Positions 46,801 to 57,689 of a stretch of DNA of 64,000 nucleotides are shown in pieces. Numbering within the stretch: position 1 is the first letter of the stretch; the number at the start of each line of letters is the position of its first letter. This stretch comes from Punica granatum (Eukaryota; Streptophyta; Magnoliopsida; Myrtales; Lythraceae): NCBI RefSeq assembly GCF_007655135.1, contig NC_045129.1:16962274-17026273 (forward strand). The letters run 5' to 3'. The position numbers were made by a program, and so were the translations under genes. The notes beneath the pieces were generated by a model. That model ran no database searches, had not been told where the DNA came from, and was given only the letters and a program-made list of their open reading frames with translations.

Positions 46801-48673
46801 ATCTTTTGAACGATTAGCAGAGCAGGCTGATGATCTAACTGAAATGAAAGCAACAATGCCCAGTATGATCACGAGAAGACCGACTCCAACACCCCCTATG
46901 ATCCACCCATAGGGAACATGAGTCTTGTGATCGCGAGGCCTTTCTGCAAAGAGATATTTTCTAGTTTTCTCAGTATTCTAAGGGGAAAAGAGAGTCGGGT
47001 TTTCAATAACATGTTCAGGTAGCACAACTCTGCACAAGAGACTAATACGACACTCCACACATCCTGGCTTTCATATATTGCTAATAAAAGAGACATAATG
47101 TTCAGTCAAAACACTGGTAAAGAAAAAATAAGTCAGCAATAAAGACAAACATGAAGTAACATAATGCTGACGTCTCAAGAAACATTAAGAAAAGGAAGAA
47201 TGGTGCTTCTAAGTGAAAGCATTAGATCGAACCTGGAAGGCCCTCGATAGAAGATGCAGGAGCCGGGGCAAGAGCAGGACTGGTAGCATTTTCCAAAGGA
47301 TAGGGCTCTCCAGGAACTACAACAACCAAATTCAAGAAGGAAACTCTATAAGGAAATGAAGGAATATGGGCATCTTGCATCAAGTAAACTTTGCCAAAAA
47401 AGTCAAACTATAGATAATGCATTCAAAATATTCTAGAAAAGGACAGATCAATTGAGTAATATGCTTACTGATACTTCTAGTATTACTGTCTAAGCTGGAA
47501 GACAGTCCTATGATTCGCATTCTCTATTTGCTTCTATTCTTAAAATGCCTTCCTCACAAGTATGCATGTTTAATGGATTCCAATGGCTAATGTTCTGCTC
47601 ATTTGCTTCACTTAGGATCCCTAACTTGCTCCTCAACCTTCCATTTCTATAATGCTGTAGTTTCTCCGAACAATTAGAGCTCCTGAATGCAAACTGCACC
47701 TCCCTGATTATAGAACCATATAGTCTGTATGCTAAGGCCATCAACTTCTTCCGTGAATCATCTGCTGTTACACTATACCATTTAATTCAGCTTATCGCAT
47801 CCGTGCTACAACCTTAAACACTCAGTCAATTTCATCATAAATGAACAACCGATTTTATGTCCTAAAGAAGACAACAACCAGTGCAATCATTCACATGATG
47901 CCCAAACTCCATACATAAACATGTTGTGCCTCTGTCAGATAGCATAATCTTTAAATTGAAGTCAGAAGCTTTCGAATACTATCAAGCTCCCAGCCTAACA
48001 AGCATGTATGGATCGCCAAATTGACATAATCGAAACAAAATCTACATAACAGATGGAACCAGAACTAACCTGAGTCCAGGGGAATAAAGTAAAGATCACC
48101 AACAGTGACATTATCAGGGTTGCTAATCCCATTCACTGTCTCGATACTATCCATACTGACCCCGAACCTGCTCGCCAGCGACTGCACGCTGTCGCCGTCC
48201 CTCAGCACATAGCTCATCAAGTAATTCCACAGCCCGCTCGAGCACCCGCAGTACAGCCTCAGCGACACCACCGCCCCGACCCTCGCCCACCTCGTCGAAT
48301 TGGGCACCATGGCGAGCCCGTCGTACGCCCCGCCCACGATCTCGGACACAAGCCCCCCGGCGGACCTCAAGGTGTAGGTTGTGTTGGTGGCGTACTTCTT
48401 GGTGGTGGAGAGGCAGGAGCAGTTCTTCCTGATGAAGACGTAGTCGAGGGCGGCCGGGTTCTCAACGGTGATGTCGGAGGGGGAGACGTCGAACATGGAC
48501 TGAAGGACGCTGAGGGTCTGGTTGGGGTCGGGCTTGAAGGCCAAGAAGGATGCGCAGAGGCGTGATGTGTCCGTGCAGTTCATGGGCACTGCTGGGTTTG
48601 AGTGGACGGAACAGAGGTGGGCAGTGACCCAGAAGATGAGAGCAGCCAAGGGAAGACTGCCAGATGGGTGCAT
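43883..48673 (-). CDS. LYK3: LysM domain receptor-like kinase, LYK3/EPR3 type (11 exons)
   Basis: Exons 5' to 3' on the minus strand: 48673-48070, 47316-47233, 46943-46656, 46331-46186, 46101-46012, 45864-45759, 45610-45459, 45374-45277, 44605-44458, 44324-44217, 44047-43883. They sum to 1989 nt (662 aa plus stop); all introns are GT-AG with consistent phases. In order: signal peptide (about 1-25), an ectodomain of three LysM by family, with paired cysteines in CSC and CGC motifs, a Pro/Ala-rich stalk, a transmembrane helix (about 243-265), and a kinase with GHGTYGSV (359-366), Lys379, HRD (473-475) and DFG (493-495). All catalytic residues are present, so it should be an active kinase. The C terminus [10 protein letters not shown] and [15 protein letters not shown] match Arabidopsis LYK3 (At1g51940) as I recall it. 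This clade includes the Lotus exopolysaccharide receptor EPR3. It should sit in the plasma membrane and sense microbial glycans. Confidence 0.93.
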
Positions 48674-49125
48674 GTTGGCAGGTGGCTCAGTTCAACATAA
48701 GAAGGAAGTAAAGCTTCAAAGATCGGATTTCGATGGGATTGATCAAGAATTTGTCAAGCCGGGTCTCTGTTCATTGCTGAGTTTGGCAGAGAAACTGCTC
48801 AAAGATCAGAGCTTGAGGGCGGGAATGCACTTATGGCTAAGCGATGAAGGTTTGAGCTGCTCAAAGGACCAGAAACACGTTTTGGGGGAGTACAATTAGT
48901 GAGAGTTCAGCTCTGATGGAAGTTGAAGCTGAACAGATGATGGAGCTTTCTGGCTGAGAAATGATCCATCAATGGAGGAGAGACCTCAGTCAGAGGAAAG
49001 GAAAGCAAAGAGAGACGGATGTGCAGTGTGCTGAAGGACAGGAAGAAGGAAGGAATGGGGGTGGGGGCTCGGTGAAGACAGCAAAATATTTTCTTTCTGT
49101 CATTTTCTTTCTTTTGGCCCCCCGT

Positions 49126-49160
<35 letters not shown>

Positions 49161-50341
49161 TACGAATGCTAATGCTCTATTGATGGACTCCGCATCGCTC
49201 TCTAATTTCCGATATTATTAGATTATTATCTCTTTTCTGAGACTGAAAATGTATTTGAATTTCACGTTCGGATAATTCTCAAGTTCATGACTTAAGTCAA
49301 CTTGACAATAAGTTAAATTTTCCTTCCTTTTATATGTTTGAGAGTTATCCAAAACTCGATATACCTTTTATGCATTAATACAACCCCTATCTTATTTATC
49401 AAAAAAAAAAAAAGAAGAAGATTGACTCTCACTGCTAGGAACTGGTCTGGATTTGCACAACACAGTAAAAGTCGAAAGCGACACGGAGAGAGAGAGAGAG
49501 AGTTCACAGACTGGCAGGGCAGCCCTCAACTGCAGCAGATATTTGGTGGGTATGGCTGCTTCTGTATGATTTTACGAAACTGTCCCTGGCCTGGTTGTAG
49601 TTTGGGTTGCCAATCTTATGACATTGACTCAGACTTTTTGGTGATTGATTTGATTAATCCTGAATCCGATGAAATATAAAAGGGTTTAGACCTCTGAAAG
49701 CAGATGATTAATTAATTAAGTATCCTATAATTATGGTCCCAATAACGTGAGACTTCTGCCGAATAGATTGTAGATTAATTTCTTGTGCTAGTGCCGATGA
49801 ATTCAATAGTTTAGCAATTTCTCTTCGATTTATTACATGTTCAATATATGTGGGTACTTTGTTCTTTTGGCAGTAACGTGTGCGTTTAAAAGCTGGGAAA
49901 ATAAACATTGAGGGTGTAATCATTAAATATTATAGTTAAATTATCAAATCTTGATTAGTTGATGCAATTATGCTTAATTTTTCTAGGTAAAAAAAAAATT
50001 CATATCTTGCTCGTAATATAATGTATATTTAAGTTAGGGAGAAAATATTAAATAATCTTTCTATCATTTGGCGGCTCCTCCAATCGAGTAAAATCACGTC
50101 TCTCAGTCCGTATGCTTGACAGGCCAACCCTCATTTGATGCAAACTAATGCTTTAGGAAAATATTGAAGCTTTGGATTCCCTAAACTGATAGCCCATCAC
50201 GAGCCCACGTCTTCATATATCTACATGAACCTTTGCTCTGTTTCTCCCTTCGATCGCCCACCGCCAAACCAAATCTTTCTTCCATACTAGTCTCTCGAGA
50301 CTTGGTCACTCGGTGGAGGGAGAGAGAGAGAGAAGCGCAAA
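48674..50341. promoter_or_regulatory. Shared upstream region of divergent LYK3 and phosphatase genes
   Basis: This 1.67-kb region lies between two head-to-head start codons and must hold both promoters. It contains a 31-nt poly-C run (49127-49157), GA repeats at about 49489-49502 and a GA-repeat leader at 50317-50332, ten bases before the phosphatase ATG. I did not find a P1BS phosphate-response motif (GNATATNC) on a read-through of the phosphatase side. No TATA box is assigned with confidence. Confidence 0.5.
49127..49157. repeat. 31-nt poly-C homopolymer
   Basis: A run of 31 C, preceded by a CCCCCC run and GTT. On the strand of LYK3 it is poly-G, about 450-480 bp upstream of the ATG. Such a run is unusual in AT-rich plant DNA. 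Its exact length may be a sequencing artefact. Confidence 0.85.
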
Positions 50342-52284
50342 ATGGCCGGAATTGTGGTGGTATTCGACTTCGACAAGACCATCATCAACTGCGATAGTGA
50401 CAACTGGGTCGTGGACGAGCTGGGATTTACCGAGTTGTTCAATGAGCTCCTCCCCACAATGCCCTGGAACCCCCTCATGGTATATTTAAGAATCTAACCT
50501 CGCCCGACAAGATTATTCTTTTTCTATTGGGGTTATTATGTTCCATATCCTATAGTATCACTTGTTTCTCAAATTTATTCTATGATTTACATATTGTTCC
50601 AAATCTATTTCTCCATCTATATTTAACGGTGTTGCTGACGTGGACCGGAAGTAAGCCCATTCTTGCCATTGTAACCATTTGCCCATGATAGATTTGAAAA
50701 CAAAAAAATTAAAATCATGAGATAAGTTTAGAGTCTACTTACATTTCATTGACGGATAAATTGACTGCGTGATAAATTTGGAATAAGATGTAAATCATAG
50801 ACCTTTTTGATAATTTTTAAAATATGAGATAAATTTGATAAACGGGTAATGCTATAAGATATTTGGCGTAATAATCCTTTTCTATTTAATTCCTTTGTTA
50901 TTCAATTTGTTTTCTTTTGGCTCGGGATGAATGTACAGAACAGGATGATGGGAGAGATTCATTCCAAGGGAAAAACCATCGAGGATGTCGCAGAGGTTCT
51001 GAAGCGTGATCCGATTCATCCTCTTGTCATCCCAGCCATCAAAACTGCTCATGCTTTAGGGTACGTTCTTACGTAAATCTTTCGTGCCGAGAGTATATAT
51101 TATCAGATGCGTCTGAGAGTTCTGACATCAATGATGACAACTTCTTCTGTAATGGCGAATCAACTAACTATAATTCCTTTTTCCTGGGTTGTGGGTGATT
51201 AAAGGTGCGATCTGAGGATCATCAGTGACGCAAACGTCTTCTTCAACGAGACGATCCTGAAGCATCTTGAGTCAAGAGAATGCTTCTCCGAGATCAACAC
51301 CAACCCTGGCTGTGTAGACGAGGAAGGGAGGCTGAGGATCTCCCCTCACCATGATTTTCACATATCCCCCCATGGCTGCCCTCCATGCCCTCCTAACATG
51401 TGCGAGGTATCATTCAAATTGCACAATTCCGACATTGGAGAATCGATGACCAAATTTTCTCTGTTCCGAGTCAAAGATCGAATGTAATTCCCTTCCCCAA
51501 TTTTTAGTGCTTTCCCATTAAAAAAGAAAACCATACTATTATACAGAGAAGATTTATGAAACAGAACACGAGCCAAACTAAATCAGATGTTCAATATCAC
51601 CCTTAATCAGAGTTCAAGTAATCCTCAACTGGAACTATTTCATAACAATGAATTGTTTTTCTTAAGTAAAACATGTCCTTGTTATCTACATATTTTTTTA
51701 GCATGCCACTTGTTGTTAGTAGTTGTCTTTCCCTTCTTTTTATAATTGATGATATTATTACTCTCCTTCTTGAGTGGAGCAAACAACGAAAGAAGCCTGA
51801 AATTAAAGCATATACGTTCATTTTTTTTTGTACATAACTACATTTAATTTCCGTTAACTTTTCGTTTAGTTTACAAAAAAAATATAAATAAAAAATAACA
51901 TTTTAGAAGATAATTTTAAATTTTTGTCGAAAAAAATACTGTACCGTGAATTTCTATATTGCTACTAGAGACATGACACATACGTGGACCTTTTTCTTGT
52001 CGAGAAATAAGTTAGTGTAAGAAAGTGACTTCCCAACTTAATGGAAGCTTTGGTATTTATTTGATAAGAGAGAACAGAATTGGATTCATGGTTTGCATTA
52101 ACAATTGCCTAAACTGATCATTTATCTATTTCGTCTGGAACAGGGGCTGGTGATCGAGAGGATACAAGGTTCAGTCGGTAACAAGAAATTCATCTACCTC
52201 GGAGACGGGAGCGGGGATTACCGCCCCAGCTTGAAGCTCAGCAACAGAGACTATGTGATGCCAAGGAAAAGCTGCGGGACTTGA
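50342..52284 (+). CDS. HAD-family pyrophosphatase/PHOSPHO-type phosphatase, C-terminally truncated
   Basis: Exons: 50342-50479, 50939-51060, 51205-51406, 52144-52284 (603 nt, 200 aa plus TGA); introns are GT-AG and phases agree. Start MAGIVVVFDFDKT is typical of the family that includes Arabidopsis PPsPase1/PS2 and PEPC1, cytosolic Mg-dependent phosphatases induced by phosphate starvation. HAD motif I is DFDKT (Asp9, Asp11), motif II is SDAN (94-97) and motif IV is GDGSGD (174-179); all are intact. Family members run to roughly 270-290 aa. Here the frame hits TGA at 52282-52284, while the expected C-terminal region continues in another frame to 52496. Between PRK and the shifted LRDLIC, two bases stand where the family has nine, so a 7-bp loss is inferred. 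The 200-aa form may be active, unstable or a pseudogene product. A MITE lies in intron 1. Confidence 0.8.
50529..50877. mobile_element. MULE-type MITE (349 bp) in intron 1 of the phosphatase gene
   Basis: Perfect 9-bp target duplication TTTTCTATT (50520-50528 and 50878-50886). The element starts GGGGTTATTA and its reverse complement starts GGATTATTA. Inverted similarity continues inward (ATATC-TATAG, TTTCTCAAATTTAT / TTATCAAATTTAT, CATATTGTTCCAAATCTAT / CATCTTATTCCAAATTTAT). The 9-bp duplication is the hallmark of Mutator-type transposition. Same size and central GCTGACGTGG motif as the element at 16745-17092. Splice sites are untouched. Confidence 0.9.
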
Positions 52285-52496
52285 TCTGCAGGCGCCCTCT
52301 GCTCGTTAGGGCAGAGATCCTCGAGTGGACCGTCGGGGAAGAGTTCGAGCAGACTCTATTAACACTAGTCGATAGGATTATGACGGAAGAAGAGAGCAAC
52401 AATAGCTGTTTCGTTTCGGCAGCAGACTGCAAGTTTCATCCAATCTCTGTGGCTGTCCATGAAGCCTTTCCTCATGTTCTTCCAGTCCCCCAGTAG
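52285..52496 (+). pseudogene. Frame-shifted C-terminal coding remnant of the phosphatase
   Basis: The frame of 52281 stays open to TAG at 52494-52496 and reads LICRRPLLVRAEILEWTVGE then EFEQTLLTLVDRI. This is the expected C terminus of the family and runs without further damage. Retention of sense here indicates that the frame break at about 52267-52272 is recent or an assembly error. It would only be translated if the frame break is not real. Confidence 0.8.
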
Positions 52497-54069
52497 GATA
52501 GGAATAGGATCATTTCCCCAGTTAATATAAAGGAAATGCTCAAATTAACAAATCTTTTTTTCCTTAGTATTTGCTTCTTCTTTTATTTTTATTTTTATAA
52601 ATTTGTGCGGGTAGCCCCTGTACAATGTTGGATGGGGAGTAGGAGATTGCATGGGCCAAAAATGAATTCTAATATCTTTGCTTCAGTAATTAATAGTTAC
52701 TGAATGACGGTTATAGAGTTAATAATGGCTAAAATTATTGCTGTCGTTAGTATAAATTCCAAGAGAGCCCATGATTTGACGACGTCCGCCGGAACGGTTC
52801 GAAATGTCACGGTTACCACGAAAAGTCAGTGGGTAGGCCTGTCTTGCTGGTGGGTCGGAGCCGAAGTTAGGATGAATTTCTTTCCCTTGGAGGCGAAGCA
52901 AGGCGGAGATTGGGCCGAAGAAATGCAAATGCCATATTGCAGCCCAAGTAAGGACTTAAACGTAATGTCAACTGAAATGGGTCTCTAAAATGTGGCCCAA
53001 ATATCATTCTTATATGTATCTATATCTATATCTATATTTACCGTGTATTTACCTTCACGGTGATATCTGAAAGTATGATCAATCTCAACTAATTCAATTT
53101 AAGTTGGATCGCCCCGCTATAATATAAAACTCTTTTTGTATGATTTTTTTTTTCACAATACTCAAATTCAAAACTGAGAACAAATCGAATCATTTAAATC
53201 AATACAAATGTATAAAAATAAATTACTAGATTCTCCGGGAGGCGTTCATGGGTTTAATTCAAACCATGGAATAGATTTGCCTTCTATACAAGGGATGCAA
53301 ATGATCTGGCCCTTCTCCTGTCTGATCTCCTATCTCATCAATTAGTTCATGCCCCATGTCCAATCATGATCTCATAGAGAGAAGCATCTTTGGACCAACA
53401 TATTCAATTCTAAATTTAACCTTTAAAAGCCATTTTATATTATTATTATTATTTTCTTTTTTAACACCACGCTGCAAGAAAATAAATGACATAAAATCAA
53501 ACAGGAAAACTTCTATATAATCAAAAATTCAAAATTATTTGCAAACATACATCTCGATACATAAAAGAATTCTATTTCATTTAACTGCACTTTATTTTTT
53601 GATAGAGCTTATTCTGGGAATATTATAAATTACAATACAGTTTAACGATCTTTTTCACGCTGCAAAACAAATCAAAATAATTTCACCGTATAGCATAAAA
53701 AATAAAATTTATTCACGCCACAACAAGCTGTCTATATTTGGTAAAAAAATATGAACGAAAAGCTGTTGTGGTGGTTTTTTCTTGGCAGTTTTTCATGGAT
53801 GAAAACTTGAGGGATCCAAAACAAATTAGAAAAAAACTAATACAAAATTAACCGAAAAAGGGACAGGAGAAGGGGGTGGGGGCATTGTCGCTTGTTAGCC
53901 CCCAAATTGCTGTACTTTGAATGGTATACTCTACCAAATTGCTATGGAGCGATTTTGAGGAGAAGACAATGGAGTTGTGATTTTTTTCCATAGGTGCCGG
54001 ATTGTAAAAGCAAAGATCACACCTCAAGGGATTGGCAAATGGGAGGCTTGCTTTGAAGAAATGTTAAAA
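52497..54069. other. Intergenic region
   Basis: No convincing gene. A 94-codon ORF at 52704-52988 has an antisense shadow and no recognised domain. Short ATCTAT and TTATTATTATTA repeats occur near 53017 and 53440. The rest is unassigned AT-rich DNA. Confidence 0.4.
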
Positions 54070-54400
54070 TGGATCCAGTCTTTAACAGGAGCAGAGAAGG
54101 ACGCCCTCTTGGCATTTGGGAAGCAGAAGATTCTGCCATGAGGTATTCGCAACAGAACAATCTCTAAGGGTATGTTCAATAGTTTCTAGGTTTGATCGAC
54201 AAAGAGAGCACTGGGATGAGAGCGACAGACCTCGCTGAGCAAGAAAAGCTACGGTTGCAAGTCTCTCTCGTGCACTGAGTCAGATAAAATATTGGATACG
54301 AGGTAGTGTTGGACATTTCCAGATCCATTCCCAATCTTCGACCACCATGCCCATATCATTGAAATTCAGAAAGGCATGTTGAACTAGAAGAATATCTACC
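54070..54400 (-). pseudogene. LINE reverse-transcriptase zinc-binding (zf-RVT) fragment
   Basis: Read on the minus strand, this encodes WEWIWKCPTLPRIQYF, then after an in-frame TGA LSARERLATVAFLAQRGLSL, then CSLCRSNLETIEHTLRDC. This is the zf-RVT pattern (CxxC then EHxxxxC) found at the C terminus of plant LINE-type polyproteins. At least two stops interrupt it, and the reverse transcriptase itself is absent. It is a truncated old insertion. Confidence 0.75.
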
Positions 54401-54520
54401 ATCCCCAGTAAATCCTCAAATGATGGAGTCGGGATGGTCACTGTTAGATCCTAGTGAATATATCGTAATTGGATACGCCTATAATTACAAAATCAAGATA
54501 ATATCCAAAATTGGAAGTAG

Positions 54521-55591
54521 TAGTGTTATCAGAACCGATCAGACATTGAACCGGTCGAGATATGAGTTCATGGGTTTAAGGGTTCAACCGATGGTTCGAT
54601 AGGTCGGACCGCATATTTAATTATAAAATAAATAAATATTTATTATCTTAAGAAAATAATATAAAACAAGAATTTTTATAAATAATTAATTAATTTAATT
54701 CCATATCAGATTGATGAGATAAACCTCTAAATTTATCCAAACTGAAACACATATGGCCAAGAGTTTAGCTTACAGCTCCGAAAAAAATCAAAAGAGGGAC
54801 CACCTCCTCATTTCCTCAGCATAATGAACTTCTAAAAACAATACAACAAACTGAGATCTTCACCTATACTGCTATCAATTCCTATTACCTGAAAAATGAC
54901 CACCTCCTCGATGGTTTGGTGGAGGCTTTCCACCTCTACCAAAAGAGGCCCCTCGGTTGAACATTCCTAGAGCTTTAGTGAAGCCAGGAGGAGCTGCAGA
55001 TGGGTCGATCTGTAGCTCATTAGGTTGAATTCCTTGCGCCCCTCCAGTAAGGGGTGGAAATTGATGAAAGCCGAGAAGAGACACAAGGAGAAGAGGAAGC
55101 TCGAAGCTGTTGGGAATCTTGCGATGCTCGAAGGAGAAGAGGAAATTCGAAGCTGTTGCGGATCTTGCGATGCTCGAAGGAGAAGAGGAAGCTCGAAACT
55201 CTTGTGCTCGATCAGTTCAACAGAAACATTGAGAGAGGTGAAGAGAAGATTGAAGCCATTGAACTGAGGAGTGAAGAATAGGGTTTCAGCCTTTGGTGAG
55301 AGAAGTGAAGAGGAGACTACTGAACTAAATAGTGAAACTAGGGTTTCAGCCTTTAGATTCAAAATTGATTGATTCGATTCAATTAGCTCATTTTCGGGTT
55401 TTCCTTTAAAAAATTATGAACCCAACCGGCCGGTTCACATAGGTTGGATGGGTTTGTCTAAAAACTGCCTGGGTTTTTGGATTCACCGGTCTATTTATGC
55501 ATTTTCAATTTTCAAGCTAATCGGGCCGAACATAGGTCTGGTTTTCGATCCGACTAGTCGAACCGCCCGGTCCGGTTCGACTTTGATAACG
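54521..55591. mobile_element. Candidate MULE carrying captured gene-like sequence (Pack-MULE-like)
   Basis: The left end TAGTGTTATCAGAACCGATC and the reversed right end CGTTATCAAAGTCGAACCGG share a short terminal similarity. The flanks TTGGAAGTAG (54511-54520) and TTGGAAAGTAG (55592-55602) resemble a 9-10-bp target duplication with one indel. The interior is markedly less AT-rich than the surroundings. On the minus strand it holds an open stretch near 55040-54875 with PPGFTKALGMFNRGASFGRG, a Gly/Arg-rich sequence like an RNA-binding protein tail. It also holds a tandem repeat (55080-55210). The source gene is not recognised. Confidence 0.5.
55080..55210 (+). repeat. Tandem repeat, ~54-bp unit, 2.5 copies
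   Basis: GGAGAAGAGGAAGCTCGAA, or a close variant, occurs three times, spaced about 54 bp apart. TCTTGCGATGCTCGAA lies between the copies. It is inside the candidate gene-capturing element and open in more than one frame. Confidence 0.8.
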
Positions 55592-57689
55592 TTGGAAAGT
55601 AGACTTCTAGAAAATCTAAATTGCCTAAAATCTCTAAGACCAAATATTCTAGACATATTTTAGACCAAATATGTCTAAAATAAATAGCTGCAATCTTCAT
55701 TCCTTGCTCCATAAGAATAATAGGCTGCCAAAGAACTAAATTCCTCACCGCCTCTGTACATGGGAAGCACACCTGTACATACATATATTTGTATCTTCAT
55801 ATGAGCTCTCTTCATACTGGGCTTCCTTCGTGAATAGGCCAATCTTCATAGATTCTCGGGCTCTTTATCCACTTGGGCCATAAATTAATCCGGCCCGTGC
55901 GAGAAAATATCGGCCCACTTCATTAGCTTACATCGGAAACATCGAGAGCACTCCTGGTTTGGCAATTCTCACGAGGTTTTTCTGGTGTTCTGAATAATTA
56001 TCTAGAATTATTTCGCCCAACTTTCTTAAAAATTCTAGATAAATAGCAGGATATGTTTGAATTATCTAGAATCATGTTGGAAAGGGAGGAAACTATTTCT
56101 GTAAGTTTTAGAATACCACGATATATGTTTGAATATATTTCTCTTATTTTTCAATGACAGAGAATAATTATCCCGAATTATGATTTATGTTATAGTTTAA
56201 AATTGAAAATAAATAGAAAGAGAACTTGAAAAATTCTGAAATTTTTTTCTCCAGTTTTAGGAACCTGTGGGAGTTCACTGAAAATTAGATTCAAAGTTTG
56301 TCGCACTTATGTGTTATTTATTTGGATCTATTTACTTGAAAATGCTAAAAAAATTAGTAATAAATACAAAAAATTCTGAATACGGATGGAGTGATTATTT
56401 CAGGCGTTCAGTAAATAACAAGTGCATATATTGCATGGTGTGATGCATGTTAATGTGCACCTTGATTTATTTTTCATCACGTGTTAATAATTGTCTTTGT
56501 TTGATGATTTATTTATTACGTTTACTCCATGACATGGAAATAAATATGGGTGTGAGTGTCTATATATATATATATATAGATATATTTATTTATTTATTTA
56601 TTGAATGTTTAGCGTACATGATTTTTTTTTTTTGCGTGTGTGTGTGTGTGTTTTTTTTTTTTTGTGGGGGGTGGAAATTGTTGTGTTTTGGGGTGAGGTG
56701 GGGGTTTGTCGACTGAATTTGTTTGCTCCAAAATTAAGTTTTCCGTGAAAATTAATTTAATTTAATGATTATGATCACTTGGATGCGTAAGATGATTAGG
56801 AACTCCGTGAATTTTCGACCTTGTGACTTGTGTATTATTTTTATTGAATAATTTATAGGAAGAGAAACATAATGTGGCGGTTACTGAAAGCGGCACAACA
56901 AAAAGATATTGACAGGATCTTCAAGACTCGTCAAAAGTTCTTTCCAATCCATCATGCCCAGAAGATATATGGCATTATGGTGATAGTAACGCATGTTATG
57001 AATGTGATCGAATGCAGGCGCAGTGTTATGGTGAAAGTGATGCATGTTGTGAAATTGATCTACTGGAGATGCTAATAATATTTTCCTTGGGAACTAACAA
57101 AAAATATGCAGTTTAGTTCGAGAAAAATCCTCAATTTTTAATTAGGACACAAGAATCAACCTCATTTTTTATCTACAAGAAAGCAAAAGCCAGCATATTA
57201 CTTGCAGTAGGAAAAAATTGGAGGGGAAAAAAAATTCATGGCCGAGATTCTAGAGGACCTATGGTCTTCAAGATCAAGAACTGGTCGGAATTGGCCACGC
57301 AAATGATAACGAAGATAAGTGTAATGGACTGACATGAAAACGAAAATAAGCAATCAAAAAAATTTTCAAAAATTTTCAACTCTACTCAACTTAACTCAAC
57401 TTATATTCAATTTAACAACGCAATTACTACTTTTCCTTTTTTCTTTATTTTTTTTAATCATACAATTCAATTTTTAATATTAAATTCTTTCAACTATTCA
57501 TTACTTTTTTCACAATTCAATAATACAATCATTACTTTTTATCAACTATTCTTTACTTTTTTTTTACACTTTTTCACATAATTTAACAACACAATCATTA
57601 CAAATCAATTAAAACTAAAACTCAACTCTAAAAATAAATATATTCGAAATCTTTTGATAGGCATACAAGAGTACAGGTCGCGACTCCTA
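55592..57689. other. Intergenic region with microsatellites
   Basis: No gene is recognised. A (TA)n run, TTTATTTATTTATTTA, (GT)n and poly-T lie together at 56560-56665. The short ORFs here are open only because of these repeats. From 57370 to 57660 there is an inverted relative of the MITE at 57690-58803. Confidence 0.45.

Noticed and set aside
48522..48899. 125-codon plus-strand ORF over the LYK3 start
   Set aside because: It is antisense to the LYK3 signal peptide and ectodomain region. It is explained by the real gene and its 5' flank.
52704..52988. 94-codon ORF downstream of the phosphatase
   Set aside because: There is an overlapping antisense ORF, no recognised domain and no splice context.
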